From an uncultured Eubacteriales bacterium (lineage in GTDB: Bacteria; Bacillota; Clostridia; Christensenellales; CAG-138): 63,170 bases of DNA. Positions within the stretch are counted from its first letter, which is position 1; each line of letters begins with the position of its first letter. Below are positions 23,627 through 32,154 of the stretch, piece by piece. Location of the stretch: NCBI GenBank assembly GCA_902761365.1, contig CACWJZ010000007.1, positions 1 to 63,170 on the forward strand, in the 5' to 3' direction. The translations under genes were made by a program, and so were the position numbers. A model generated the notes under the pieces. That model saw only the letters and a list, made by a program, of their open reading frames with translations. It was not told where the DNA came from and ran no database searches.

Positions 23627-24502
23627 TCAGGAAATCAGGTTCTTCATGTCCGGTGGAAGGGGCGAACGGCATTCGATCCTCTCCCCGGTCAAAGGGTGAA
23701 CAAACGCCAGGTAATGGGAATGGAGGGCCGGTCGGTCGATGGCATCGGAACGGGCGCCGTACAGCCAGTCCCCCGTCAGGGGATAGCCCAGATACGCCAT
23801 ATGGACCCGCAGCTGATGGGTGCGGCCCGTTTGGGGCAGCAGCCGCAGGAGGGTCCGGCCGTTGGCAGTGGACAGGGTCTCGTAGACCGTGCAGCTTTTG
23901 GCGCCGTCCGGCCGGACACAGTGGCGATAGGAGGACCCGTCAGCGAGACCGATGGGCGCGTCCACCGTGCCGGTCGCGGGCGTGACCGTGCCGTCCGCCA
24001 CCGCCAGGTATTCCCGATAATAATCTTCCGTGTGCAGCCGCCGCTTCATAAGCTCGTGAACGTAACCGCTTTTGGCCACCAGCATGAGGCCCGTGGTCCC
24101 CTTGTCAAGGCGGCTCACGAAATGAGGATAAGCCTCCTTTGGCAGATAGGCTAAAAGGCCCTGCTCCAGGCTCCTCTCCTTTGGGTCTCGGGTGGGATGC
24201 ACGGGCACGTTGGCGGGCTTATCCAGCACCAGCAGGTCCTCATCCTCATAGGGGACGGCCAGGTCCATCCTGACGGGATCGAGATGCCGGGGCGGCTCCG
24301 CGTCCCCCACGTCCGCCGTGACCTGGTCGCCCGCTTGCAGCACATAGGTGGCATAGACTCGCCGCCCATTGACGCAGATGCCGTTTTCCCGCCGCTTGAG
24401 CCGGGACAGGAGCCCATGGGAGACCTGCAGCTGGTCCAGCAGCACCGTCTCCACCCGCTTCCCCGCATCCTGCTCCGACGCCCGATAGCTCAGGACCCGC
24501 AT
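23627..24502 (-). CDS. RluA-family pseudouridine synthase
   Basis: 291 residues. The N-terminal S4-like domain is followed by the catalytic domain with the active-site Asp in VSRLDKGTTGLMLVAK (family HRLDxxTSG). KxYxA appears as YYREYLAVADG, and LLPQTGRTHQLRVHMAYLG is intact. Modifies uridines in rRNA or tRNA; the target cannot be told. The start overlaps the 3' end of the adenosine deaminase gene by 13 nt. Confidence 0.9.
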   Translation of the reverse strand: MRVLSYRASEQDAGKRVETVLLDQLQVSHGLLSRLKRRENGICVNGRRVYATYVLQAGDQVTADVGDAEPPRHLDPVRMDLAVPYEDEDLLVLDKPANVPVHPTRDPKERSLEQGLLAYLPKEAYPHFVSRLDKGTTGLMLVAKSGYVHELMKRRLHTEDYYREYLAVADGTVTPATGTVDAPIGLADGSSYRHCVRPDGAKSCTVYETLSTANGRTLLRLLPQTGRTHQLRVHMAYLGYPLTGDWLYGARSDAIDRPALHSHYLAFVHPLTGERIECRSPLPPDMKNLIS

Positions 24503-25521
24503 GCTTCCAGCGCCTTCAACAGCTCTTCGATCAGGGGCAGCTTCTTCTCCGGCGCCATGAAGGAGGCACGGACGCTGTTGATGTTGCAGCGGATAACGTC
24601 CTGGATGGTCAGGCCCATGGATCCGATGCACCGGTCATATTCCTTGTCGAGGTCGATGTCGGACAGGATCATGTTGTCCGTGTTGATGGTGCAGCTCACG
24701 CCCATGTCGATCAGCCGCTTCAGGGGGTGCGCCTCATAAGAAGGCCGGGTGCTGCACTGAATGTTGCTGGTGGGGCACACCTCCAGCGTCACCCCGTCCC
24801 GGATGGCCCTGGCGCAGAGGGCCCTGTCCTCGAAGATGTGATGGCCGTGGCCGATCCGTTTGGTGCCGAAGTTCAAGGCGGCCAACACGGTCTCCGGTCC
24901 CTGGCTGTCCCCGGCATGGCAGGTGAAGGGAACGCCCAGCTCCCGGGCCAGGTCGAACACCGGGGCAAAGCCGGAAAGCGGCGTCAGCCCCTCCGCCCCC
25001 GCAAGGTCGATCCCCACCACGCCCTCCGACAGCGCCCGGGCAGCCTCCCGGACCGTCTGCAGGTTCGCGTCCATATTGAGCCAATACTCGCCGATACACA
25101 TGGCGCACAGGAGCACGCCGATGTCGATGGACGGACGCTCGGCCATGCCCCGCTTCACGCCGGTCAGGATCGCCTCCACGGCATCCCGCTGCGTCAGCTC
25201 CTTGCGCAGATGGAGCTGTGGGGCAAAGCGGATCTCCGCGTACCGCAACCCCTGCCCGGCCAAAAGGCACACCAGCTCGTAGGCCGTACGCTCCAAGGAA
25301 GCCCTGTCCTGCAGTATCTGCAGGGGCATCTCGAACCGCTTGAGATACTCGTTCACGCTCCGGCAGTCCGCCGTCACCACGATGAAATGACGAAAGTCCT
25401 CCAGCGTATCGGCAGGCAGGGCGATGCCCCGCTCCGCCGCCATCTCCCACGCGCTTTCGGGCAGCATGGACCCGTCCAGATGCAGATGCAGATCGATCTT
25501 GGGAAAACTGTACTTGCTCAT
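24490..25521 (-). CDS. add: Adenosine deaminase
   Basis: 343 residues. Zinc and catalytic motifs are in order: KIDLHLHLDGS, THAGDS-type CHAGDSQGPE, RIGHGHHIFED, VCPTSNIQ and TINTDNM. Length and motifs fit Add (adenosine to inosine), although the adenine deaminase subgroup is close. AGGAGC is 7 nt before the ATG. A TACAAT -10 (plus-strand 25554-25559) with a weak ATGGCA -35 at 18 nt lies upstream. Confidence 0.9.
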   Translation of the reverse strand: MSKYSFPKIDLHLHLDGSMLPESAWEMAAERGIALPADTLEDFRHFIVVTADCRSVNEYLKRFEMPLQILQDRASLERTAYELVCLLAGQGLRYAEIRFAPQLHLRKELTQRDAVEAILTGVKRGMAERPSIDIGVLLCAMCIGEYWLNMDANLQTVREAARALSEGVVGIDLAGAEGLTPLSGFAPVFDLARELGVPFTCHAGDSQGPETVLAALNFGTKRIGHGHHIFEDRALCARAIRDGVTLEVCPTSNIQCSTRPSYEAHPLKRLIDMGVSCTINTDNMILSDIDLDKEYDRCIGSMGLTIQDVIRCNINSVRASFMAPEKKLPLIEELLKALEACGS

Positions 25522-25595
25522 TGGTTGCGCTCCTGACCTTTCCTGTTTTGTGCATTGTACCATACTCCGCCTCTTTATGCCATGCTTTTCTTTTC

Positions 25596-25623
25596 TTGAC
25601 AGGCCCAGCGGGCAGGGTATAGT
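25596..25623 (+). promoter_or_regulatory. Promoter of the zinc-ribbon/DUF4190 gene
   Basis: A consensus -35 TTGACA and -10 TATAGT separated by 16 nt; the start codon lies about 54 nt downstream of the -10. Confidence 0.8.
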
Positions 25624-25676
25624 ATATGGGTGAAAGAAGAAACTTTCTCCATACCATTCCGGAAAGGACACACACC

Positions 25677-26294
25677 ATGCATTGCATCCATTGCGGCGCT
25701 CGAATACCTGATACCGCCAAATTCTGCACCGCCTGCGGCAAGCCCGTGCAAGCTGCTCCCGCGGCTCCGGACAAGGAGCCCGTCGTCAAGGAAGCGCCGG
25801 TCGATGAGCCCATCGGTGCGCCTGAGGAAGGATCCGCTCAGGAACCCGTTGAGGAAACCGCCCCGGCCTATACGCCTCCCGTCAACGCTTCCGAGGGATA
25901 TAAGGCCGCCAGCGCTCAGCTGCCGTCCTCCTATTCCAATCCCAACTATTCCTCCCAGGGGAAGACCACCTACACCGCCTCCGTGCCGCCGGCCACCAAC
26001 GGTCTGGCCATCGCCGGTTTCGTCTGCTCACTGATCTTCATCCCCGTCGGTCTCGGCGTCCTGACCGCCATCGCGGGCCTGATCTTGAGCATCCTGGGCA
26101 TCGGTGCCGCAAAGAAGCTGTCGGAGAACAAGGGCCGTGGCCTGGCCATCGCCGGGACGATCATCAGCGCCGTCCGCATCGTCCTCATCCTCATCGCCTT
26201 CATCGCCTTAATCGCCCTGCTCATCCGGGGCGCAGGCCAGGCGGGACACGAGTTCATCAATAACTGGCCGAACCTCAACCCCTACAATTTCTAA
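25677..26294 (+). CDS. Zinc-ribbon and DUF4190 membrane protein
   Basis: 205 residues. An N-terminal zinc ribbon (CIHCGARIPDTAKFCTACGK, residues 3-22) is followed by a Pro/Glu-rich linker and a two-helix DUF4190-type membrane domain (LAIAGFVCSLIFIPVG...GRGLAIAGTIIS). Such proteins are common in Firmicutes, of unknown function. The start is the ATG with AAAGGA upstream; an earlier in-frame ATG lies 3 nt after the -10 and is unlikely. Confidence 0.85.
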   Translation: MHCIHCGARIPDTAKFCTACGKPVQAAPAAPDKEPVVKEAPVDEPIGAPEEGSAQEPVEETAPAYTPPVNASEGYKAASAQLPSSYSNPNYSSQGKTTYTASVPPATNGLAIAGFVCSLIFIPVGLGVLTAIAGLILSILGIGAAKKLSENKGRGLAIAGTIISAVRIVLILIAFIALIALLIRGAGQAGHEFINNWPNLNPYNF

Positions 26295-26307
26295 ATAAAC
26301 ACATATG

Positions 26308-26333
26308 AAAAAAGCCCTTTACGGGGCTTTTTT
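26308..26333. terminator. Bidirectional intrinsic terminator
   Basis: Stem AAAAAAGCCC/GGGCTTTTTT with a 6-nt loop; it has a T-run in both orientations and separates the converging zinc-ribbon and HD-domain genes. Confidence 0.85.
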
Positions 26334-26891
26334 GCTGTTCTCGATCTTTTGTTTGGTGTCGTGGAGCATCTGCTCCCGGAGGGCCGTCAGGTAGGGTGAG
26401 AATGCCGCCTGATCGAAGCCGTAGGTCATGTTCAGCTCGTACTCCCGGGGGATCCAGGTGGAGAGGGGCGCCTCGTTGTGCTGCAGCACCGCTTCCATCT
26501 TGTCCAGGGCCTTGTAGATCTTCGCCTCTTGGGTCTCCAAAGCCTCCATCTCCGCATAGAGGTCATTCAGCCGAGTGGCGTAGGGCTCCGGCAGGGACCG
26601 GACCCAGTCGAAGAGCAACTGCTCCTCCCGCTGTTCATCTGCGTTCGTCTTCAAAAACGTAGGGATGTCCCCGGTGAAGCACTCCCCCAGATCATGCACC
26701 AGGCACATCTCCATGACCCTGTTCATGTCCACCTCCGGGAACTCGTCCTGCAGGAAGTACGCCATGAGGGTGATGCGCCAGCTGTGTTCCGCCACGCTCT
26801 CCCGCCGTCCGCCGGAGGAATAGCCATGGCGTACGGCGTCCTTCAACCGCTCCGCCACGTGCATCACGTTCAAATATGTCTGTATATCCAT
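26319..26891 (-). CDS. HD-domain phosphohydrolase (YfbR/HDDC2-like)
   Basis: 190 residues. HD-superfamily metal residues are seen in SVAEHSWRI, LVHDLGECFTGD and a later Asp in KALDKMEAV. The family includes 5'-deoxynucleotidases that act on dNMPs. The last codons lie inside the terminator stem. Just downstream of the ROK kinase gene in the same direction (8-nt gap). Confidence 0.85.
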   Translation of the reverse strand: MDIQTYLNVMHVAERLKDAVRHGYSSGGRRESVAEHSWRITLMAYFLQDEFPEVDMNRVMEMCLVHDLGECFTGDIPTFLKTNADEQREEQLLFDWVRSLPEPYATRLNDLYAEMEALETQEAKIYKALDKMEAVLQHNEAPLSTWIPREYELNMTYGFDQAAFSPYLTALREQMLHDTKQKIENSKKAP

Positions 26892-26899
26892 GATTCCCC

Positions 26900-27850
26900 C
26901 TACATCCGGTCCAGGAAGGCGGCGCCGATGGTGCCCGCGTCATTCCCCAGGGTGGCCCGCAGGATGGGCGGCACGCCGATGATGCTGGCGGCGAACACGT
27001 ATTTGGGCAGGAGGGCGTTGAGCTTGTCCATCAGGTATTCCCGCTGGTTGGAGAGGCCGCCGCCGATCAGCACCACATCGGGCCGGAAGACGGTGACCAG
27101 GGACCCGATGGCATTGGCCAGGTACCCGCAGTAGTTTTCCACCACCTCTATAGCCGCTTTATCCCCCAGCTTGGAGCACTCGAAGGCCGTGCGTCCGTCC
27201 ACCAGCCCCGCCTGTCTCGCGTACTCATGCATGGCTGAGGCGGGGTCCGCCTCCATGGCGCGGCGGGTCTGCTTCACCAGCGCAGTGACGGAGCAGTAGG
27301 CCTCGGTGCAGCCCTGCATGCCGCAGCCGCAGGTTTCGCCGCCCCACTTCAGGATCGTGTGCCCCAGCTCCGCGCCAAGGCCCTCGCCGCCCACGAACAG
27401 CCGCCCGCCGGCGACGATACCGCCGCCTACGCCGGTGCCCAGGGTCAGCATGACCACGTTCTCACAGCCCTTGGCTGCGCCCACCAGGGTCTCGCCTACC
27501 ACGGCGCAGTTGGCGTCGTTCCCCACCCGCACCGGGACAGGCAGCAGCTTTTGGATGGTGTCCAGAAAGGGCACGTCCTGCCAGCCCCTCAGATTGGGGG
27601 CCGACACCACCACACCCGTCCTTGGATTCAGGAGCCCTGGGATGCCGATGCCCACCGAAGCGACCTCCCTCACGGCGATGCCGCCCGCCTGGGCCGCCAG
27701 CTCTGCCGCATGAGCGATGTGCTGTACCACGGCATCATACGCGGCGTCCCCGCCCGTAGGCACGCTCACCTTGTGCAGGATGGTATACGACTCGTCCACC
27801 ACCCCGGCTTTGATAAAAGTACCGCCCACATCTACACCAATGCGAAGCAT
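26900..27850 (-). CDS. ROK-family sugar kinase, probable glucokinase
   Basis: 316 residues. The ATP-binding start RIGVDVGGTFIKAGV, catalytic Asp in VGNDANCAVVGE, and the ROK zinc signature GAELGHTILKWGGETCGCGMQGCTEAY (His plus three Cys) are complete. Most Firmicutes proteins of this length and type phosphorylate glucose. Ends 8 nt before the HD-domain gene and follows the nnr gene by 15 nt. Confidence 0.9.
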   Translation of the reverse strand: MLRIGVDVGGTFIKAGVVDESYTILHKVSVPTGGDAAYDAVVQHIAHAAELAAQAGGIAVREVASVGIGIPGLLNPRTGVVVSAPNLRGWQDVPFLDTIQKLLPVPVRVGNDANCAVVGETLVGAAKGCENVVMLTLGTGVGGGIVAGGRLFVGGEGLGAELGHTILKWGGETCGCGMQGCTEAYCSVTALVKQTRRAMEADPASAMHEYARQAGLVDGRTAFECSKLGDKAAIEVVENYCGYLANAIGSLVTVFRPDVVLIGGGLSNQREYLMDKLNALLPKYVFAASIIGVPPILRATLGNDAGTIGAAFLDRM

Positions 27851-27865
27851 CTTTCCAACCTCCTT

Positions 27866-29242
27866 TTATTCGTTCCAATCTTCCAGCGCTTCGATCACGT
27901 TCGTAGCCCGAAGCATCCGATCCCTCAACAGCTCAAACGCCCTGTCCGCCGAAGTCCCCAGCAGGAAGCTGCCCAGACAGGCGGCCGGGAAGGGTTCGAC
28001 GCCCTGGCTGAGGAGCCCGATGACGATGCCCGTCAACACGTCCCCGCTGCCGCCCTTGCCGAGGCCCGCGTTCCCTTCCGCCACGATGCGGGTCCGGTTC
28101 CCGTCGGAGACCACCGTTGCGGCCCCCTTCAGCAGCACCGTGCACCCCCACTCGCTGGCATACCTCTGAGCGAGGGATATAGGATCGTCCGTCACCCGAT
28201 CCGCAGGCAGCCCCGTGAGCCGCCCCATCTCCCCCGGGTGCGGGGTCAGGACCACCTTCTCATGGAGCAGGCCAAAAAGCTCCCGATGGCGGGATAGACA
28301 GTTCAGTCCGTCCGCATCCAGCACCATGGGCAGCTTTGCCTTCAATGCGGCCTCCAGAAGGGGCGATATGTCGCCGCTACCGACGCCGCAGCCCAGGCCG
28401 AGGGCTCTCATGCCTTCGATGGCGCGGATGGCCGTCCGACAACCTTGCCCGTTCCAGTCGGTCCCCACAGGGATGCCGATGGCCTCCGGCAGCCGCCAGA
28501 GGGCCTCCCGGACCACGTGGGGGCAGGCCACATACAGGATGCCACACCCAGCTGCCAGGCAGGCTCGGGCGCTCAGCAGGGCTGCACCCACATACTTCGG
28601 GGAGCCCACGCACAGCAGGGCCTTGCCGGAATCCCCCTTGTGCGCGGTCCGCTTCCGGGGCGGCAGCAGTCGTTTCGCGTCCTCCCATTCAAAGCGGGCG
28701 AGCCCCCTCAGGCTGTCCGTCTCTCCACCTACTGGCCGTATCTCCCCGCAGTGATCGAGGCCGTCATGGAGGAACAGTCCTGGCAGATACGCATAGGAGG
28801 CAACGGTGATCTCCGCCTTGGCCGCCGTTTCTCCCACCCTGCCAGTATCGGGGTCCACCCCCGCCGGCATGGCCACGCTCAGGAGAGGACAGCCGGAGCC
28901 ATCTATGGACCTGATCCAAGCCGTGCACTTTGAGGACAGCGTTTCGTCCATGGAAGGCACAAACAGCAGATCGCAGACCAACTTTTCGGAAAGATCGGGC
29001 AGTTCGTCCCTATCCGAAAGAGCGACGGACGCCCCCTTTCCCTGCTGTGCAAGCAGTTCGGCGGCGTGAATCGCGATCCGCTGCAGAGGCCTGCCGGACA
29101 GGAACACCGCCCGCTCCAGGCCATGTTTCGCCATCATCGCTTCGGCCGCCGACGCGACAGCCGCTGCTGCTTGCCGTATCTCATCCGAGGATAGGGCCTG
29201 CAACGCCTGTTGGTATTCGACTGCTGTCAGAACGGGCCTCAC
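27866..29242 (-). CDS. nnr: NAD(P)H-hydrate repair enzyme: dehydratase domain with degenerate epimerase domain
   Basis: 458 residues. The C-terminal ribokinase-like dehydratase is intact: LDADGLNCL, LTPHPGEMGRL, LLKGAATVV and GNAGLGKGGSGDVLTG. The N-terminal YjeF_N domain keeps MPAGVDPDTG, but the usual NNGGDG loop is replaced by FLSGRPLQRIA and other epimerase residues are missing. Epimerase activity is therefore doubtful. The start is a GTG whose last bases overlap the recX stop (GTGA), preceded by GGAGG-like sequence. The enzyme repairs hydrated NAD(P)H with ADP or ATP. Confidence 0.85.
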   Translation of the reverse strand: MRPVLTAVEYQQALQALSSDEIRQAAAAVASAAEAMMAKHGLERAVFLSGRPLQRIAIHAAELLAQQGKGASVALSDRDELPDLSEKLVCDLLFVPSMDETLSSKCTAWIRSIDGSGCPLLSVAMPAGVDPDTGRVGETAAKAEITVASYAYLPGLFLHDGLDHCGEIRPVGGETDSLRGLARFEWEDAKRLLPPRKRTAHKGDSGKALLCVGSPKYVGAALLSARACLAAGCGILYVACPHVVREALWRLPEAIGIPVGTDWNGQGCRTAIRAIEGMRALGLGCGVGSGDISPLLEAALKAKLPMVLDADGLNCLSRHRELFGLLHEKVVLTPHPGEMGRLTGLPADRVTDDPISLAQRYASEWGCTVLLKGAATVVSDGNRTRIVAEGNAGLGKGGSGDVLTGIVIGLLSQGVEPFPAACLGSFLLGTSADRAFELLRDRMLRATNVIEALEDWNE

Positions 29243-29730
29243 GCCTCCGCCTCCGCCGCCTGCCGAATGGCGGCCAGGCTGGCCTCTGTGGAGAACCCGC
29301 GGCTGGTCAGGCGACGCAGCACACGCTCCCGGCGCACCGGTTCCTCCAAGGCGCTCATCTGCCGCCAATACTTCTTCGCCACCTCGAGGGCGTTGTCCGC
29401 TTCCGTGTCCCGGGGAAGCTCGTTCAAAGTTGCATCGATCAGCTCCTCCGGCACCCTATGAGCCCGCAGGTCCATATGCAGTTTCTGACGGCTCACCGGC
29501 TTGGTCGCCAATCTTGAGCGTACGAACTCCCGGGCATACTCCTCGTCGTTCAGGAGGTTCAGCTCCTTGAGCCGCGCCACAGTGGTGAGGATGTCGCCCT
29601 CCCCATACTGCAGGTCGTCCAGCTTGTCTTCCACCTCCCGCACGGTGCGCATGCGCCCGGTGAGATAGGAGAGCGCCGCATCCATGGGGCTCATGGCAGC
29701 GGGTTTTGAATGGTCATTCTTCCGTTTCAT
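29239..29730 (-). CDS. recX: Regulatory protein RecX
   Basis: 163 residues, all alpha. The three-repeat RecX pattern is present: ALSYLTGRMRTVREVEDKL, LNDEEYAREFVRSRL and the C-terminal RVLRRLTSRGFS. RecX modulates RecA filaments; recA is not in the window. Overlaps nnr by 4 nt, so the two are co-transcribed. Confidence 0.9.
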   Translation of the reverse strand: MKRKNDHSKPAAMSPMDAALSYLTGRMRTVREVEDKLDDLQYGEGDILTTVARLKELNLLNDEEYAREFVRSRLATKPVSRQKLHMDLRAHRVPEELIDATLNELPRDTEADNALEVAKKYWRQMSALEEPVRRERVLRRLTSRGFSTEASLAAIRQAAEAEA

Positions 29731-29814
29731 GGTAACAGCATACCATAAATCCGTCGGCTTGGATAGTCAAACGTCACAAATTTGTAACTTTGTTGTAAAG
29801 CCTCGCGAAAAGGT

Positions 29815-29843
29815 ATGGCATTCCCCATAAAAATCGATAAAAT
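29815..29843 (+). promoter_or_regulatory. Probable promoter of the VanW-family gene
   Basis: ATGGCA-17 nt-TAAAAT; the -10 is close to consensus and the -35 is 4 of 6. The start codon is 27 nt downstream of the -10. Confidence 0.55.
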
Positions 29844-29870
29844 GATACCGATATGATAAGGAGGGCTCTT

Positions 29871-31577
29871 ATGAGCATTTTTAACGGAAAACAAAAATAT
29901 TGGCTCCTTGGAGCATGTGCAGGTGTTTTAGTTTTAGCTGGCGGTCTGTGCGCCATTCTGCTGAGCGGAAACAACGCCACGCTCACCCAGGCCCCCCTTC
30001 CGGAAAAGACCATTGTGTCGCCCACTGCCGTACCTGCGCCGGCTACAGCACTTGCTCCAGCCAATATCGTTGTGGGAACGCCTGAAGTTGACATGGCCGC
30101 TGAACAGCGCCGGCTTGAGATGGAAGCCATCATCATTCGCAACACCATGCTGCCTGGTACGATCATCTATGGAGTGGATGTGAGCGGCATGTCCCGCGAT
30201 GAAGCCAAAGCGGCCGTAGCGAACAGGCTCGCCCAGGATCCTCTGTCAACCAATGTGCTTCTCACTGACGGAACGAACATCTTCCCCGCTTCCGGCAAAG
30301 GCATAGAGGCCTTTGCCAGAGCGAATGCCACACCGATTCCCGAGGAAGAGGAGAACGATGACGCCGTCGATCCCGAGGAAGCGGCCGAGGAAGAAGCTGC
30401 TCAGAAATTGGAGGAAGCGGAGGCCACGCCGACACCGGAGAATACTGAGCCTGTGGGCATTGAGCTTCGATTCGATGTGGATAAAGCCGTGAACATCGCC
30501 TTTTCTCTTATGCGGGATTGGTCCATCTCCTATGACGATTTCATGGCCCAGGTGAAACAGATTTCAGCCGGACAGGAAACCGCCCCCGTTCCCGAGTACA
30601 ACACGGATTCCGTGGGCCGATTTGTTGAATATCTGTCCACCCTTTTGGATAAGCCTGCAGTCAATGCGACCATCGGCATGGAGAACAACCAGCTCGTATA
30701 CTCGGACGAAGCCATGGGCAGGGGCATCGATAAGGCTGCGCTCATCACCTCCATCCTGAGCACCAACCCCTTCTCGGGCGAAACCCTCTCCATCCCCATG
30801 CAGGACCTGGAGCCAGAAACCACGCGACAGATGCTGGAGGGCCGGTATGTTCTGCGGGGCGCCTATACCACCGGCTTTGCTTCCAGCCCCAAGAACCGGA
30901 AATATAACATTCGCTTTGGCGCTGAAAAGATCAATGGAACCATACTCAAGCCCGGTGACGTGTTCTCAACCAACGAGGTGTTGGGCAAGCGCACCAGGAA
31001 AAACGGCTGGAAGACGGCCACCGCGTATGAAGGCGGCGAGCACGTGCAGCAGGCTGGCGGCGGCGTGTGCCAGCTTTCCTCCACCCTCTATAACGCTGCC
31101 CTGTATGCCGACATGGAGATCAAGGAGCGGCGCAACCACAGCATGCCCGTCAGCTATGTGGACAAGGGGCGGGACGCTACCATCAACTCCATCGGCAACA
31201 TCATCGATTTCAAATTCCGGAACAACACCTCCGGCGACGTCATCATCATCGCCTACACCGATGGGAATACGCTGCATATGGAGATTTATGGCATCCCCTT
31301 TGAGACCGACGAGTATGACCGGATCGAGATCAGGACCAAGAAGATCAGCAGCACTTCCATAAAAACGGAGTACACCTACCTTCCCAATAAACCCACGACC
31401 TACCACAAGGAAACCTCCAAGGGCAGCAAGGGGTACAAGTATCGCACCTACAAGATGTATTACAAGGGCGAAGAGCTTGTGAAGGAAGAGGATCTTGGCA
31501 TTTCCCTCTACACCATGTTCCCCCGGAAGGTCGAGGTAGGCACCATGGAGGTTACAGAGCCCACCGGCGACGCCTAA
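29871..31577 (+). CDS. VanW-family membrane protein with putative peptidoglycan-binding region
   Basis: 568 residues. A transmembrane anchor lies at about 11-32, then a Pro/Ala linker. Next comes a region with the recognisable opening TIIYGVDVSGMSRDEAKAAV (PG-binding_4 type), interrupted by an acidic insert of mostly Glu/Asp/Ala at about 155-190. The VanW domain follows (FSTNEVLGKRTRKNGW, GGGVCQLSSTLYNAAL, NHSMPVSYVDKGRDATI) with a short C-terminal beta domain. AAGGAGG lies 7 nt before the ATG. Likely acts at the cell wall; VanW function itself is unknown. Confidence 0.9.
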   Translation: MSIFNGKQKYWLLGACAGVLVLAGGLCAILLSGNNATLTQAPLPEKTIVSPTAVPAPATALAPANIVVGTPEVDMAAEQRRLEMEAIIIRNTMLPGTIIYGVDVSGMSRDEAKAAVANRLAQDPLSTNVLLTDGTNIFPASGKGIEAFARANATPIPEEEENDDAVDPEEAAEEEAAQKLEEAEATPTPENTEPVGIELRFDVDKAVNIAFSLMRDWSISYDDFMAQVKQISAGQETAPVPEYNTDSVGRFVEYLSTLLDKPAVNATIGMENNQLVYSDEAMGRGIDKAALITSILSTNPFSGETLSIPMQDLEPETTRQMLEGRYVLRGAYTTGFASSPKNRKYNIRFGAEKINGTILKPGDVFSTNEVLGKRTRKNGWKTATAYEGGEHVQQAGGGVCQLSSTLYNAALYADMEIKERRNHSMPVSYVDKGRDATINSIGNIIDFKFRNNTSGDVIIIAYTDGNTLHMEIYGIPFETDEYDRIEIRTKKISSTSIKTEYTYLPNKPTTYHKETSKGSKGYKYRTYKMYYKGEELVKEEDLGISLYTMFPRKVEVGTMEVTEPTGDA

Positions 31578-31607
31578 AACGGCTGAACCTCCGCGCTTTT
31601 AGATGTT

Positions 31608-31638
31608 CCCCTCTTTCTCCGTAAAGAGGGGATTTTTT
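31608..31638 (+). terminator. Intrinsic terminator of the VanW-family gene
   Basis: Perfect 9-bp stem CCCCTCTTT/AAAGAGGGG with a 6-nt loop, then a run of six T residues. Confidence 0.9.
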
Positions 31639-31702
31639 GTCAGATCCTTTTTCATCATTGTGAAAAACCTGCAAACCCATGACAAAAACCTACCGATGAC
31701 AA

Positions 31703-31732
31703 TTGACATATGGGCCTTCAAAAGCGTATGCT
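31703..31732 (+). promoter_or_regulatory. Promoter of the 112-residue protein and clpE-like gene
   Basis: TTGACA-18 nt-TATGCT, 52 nt before the start codon. No CtsR-type heptad repeat is visible around it, although CtsR commonly controls clp genes in Firmicutes. Confidence 0.7.
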
Positions 31733-31784
31733 AAGCAAGTAGATTTATATCTCATATACTCTTTACGGAAGGAGGTCGCGTGAA

Positions 31785-32123
31785 ATGGAACTCGAACGAA
31801 TGGACAATGCCCTGAAAGCCAGCTGGCAAAGTGTGGCGCAGAACATGAACATGGTGCGTCTGCTGCTGATCATACGCGGGCCCAGCGAAGCCACCCACGC
31901 CCTCCTCTCCCGCTCCGAAGCCATGATGCAGGCGCTGATGCAGGTGAAAGGATTGACCACGGACACCTACGCCCTGGGGTATCTTCGCCCCGGGAACGAC
32001 ATGACGGTGTGCCGGGTGGAGGTGAAGCCTGAGGCCATGCCCGAGGTGCTCATGCGGCTCACCGCCCTCAACGGGGTGCTGCTCTCCCTCATCACAAGTC
32101 TCCTGACATCGGAAGCCAAGTAA
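31785..32123 (+). CDS. Conserved-looking small protein of unknown function upstream of clpE-like gene
   Basis: 112 residues, no family recognised. Mixed helix/strand pattern with many Met and Leu, and a central strand-like stretch ALGYLRPGNDMTVCRVEV. GGAAGGAGG lies 10 nt before the ATG, so translation is well supported. Separated from the ClpE-like gene by 31 nt and probably co-transcribed with it, which makes an adaptor or regulatory role worth testing. Confidence 0.6.
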   Translation: MELERMDNALKASWQSVAQNMNMVRLLLIIRGPSEATHALLSRSEAMMQALMQVKGLTTDTYALGYLRPGNDMTVCRVEVKPEAMPEVLMRLTALNGVLLSLITSLLTSEAK

Positions 32124-32154
32124 CGAAAAAACAACCATCATTTGGAGGTGCCTA

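Noticed and set aside
31703..31784. CtsR operator upstream of the clpE-like gene
   Set aside because: No repeated GGTCAAA heptads are present near the promoter.
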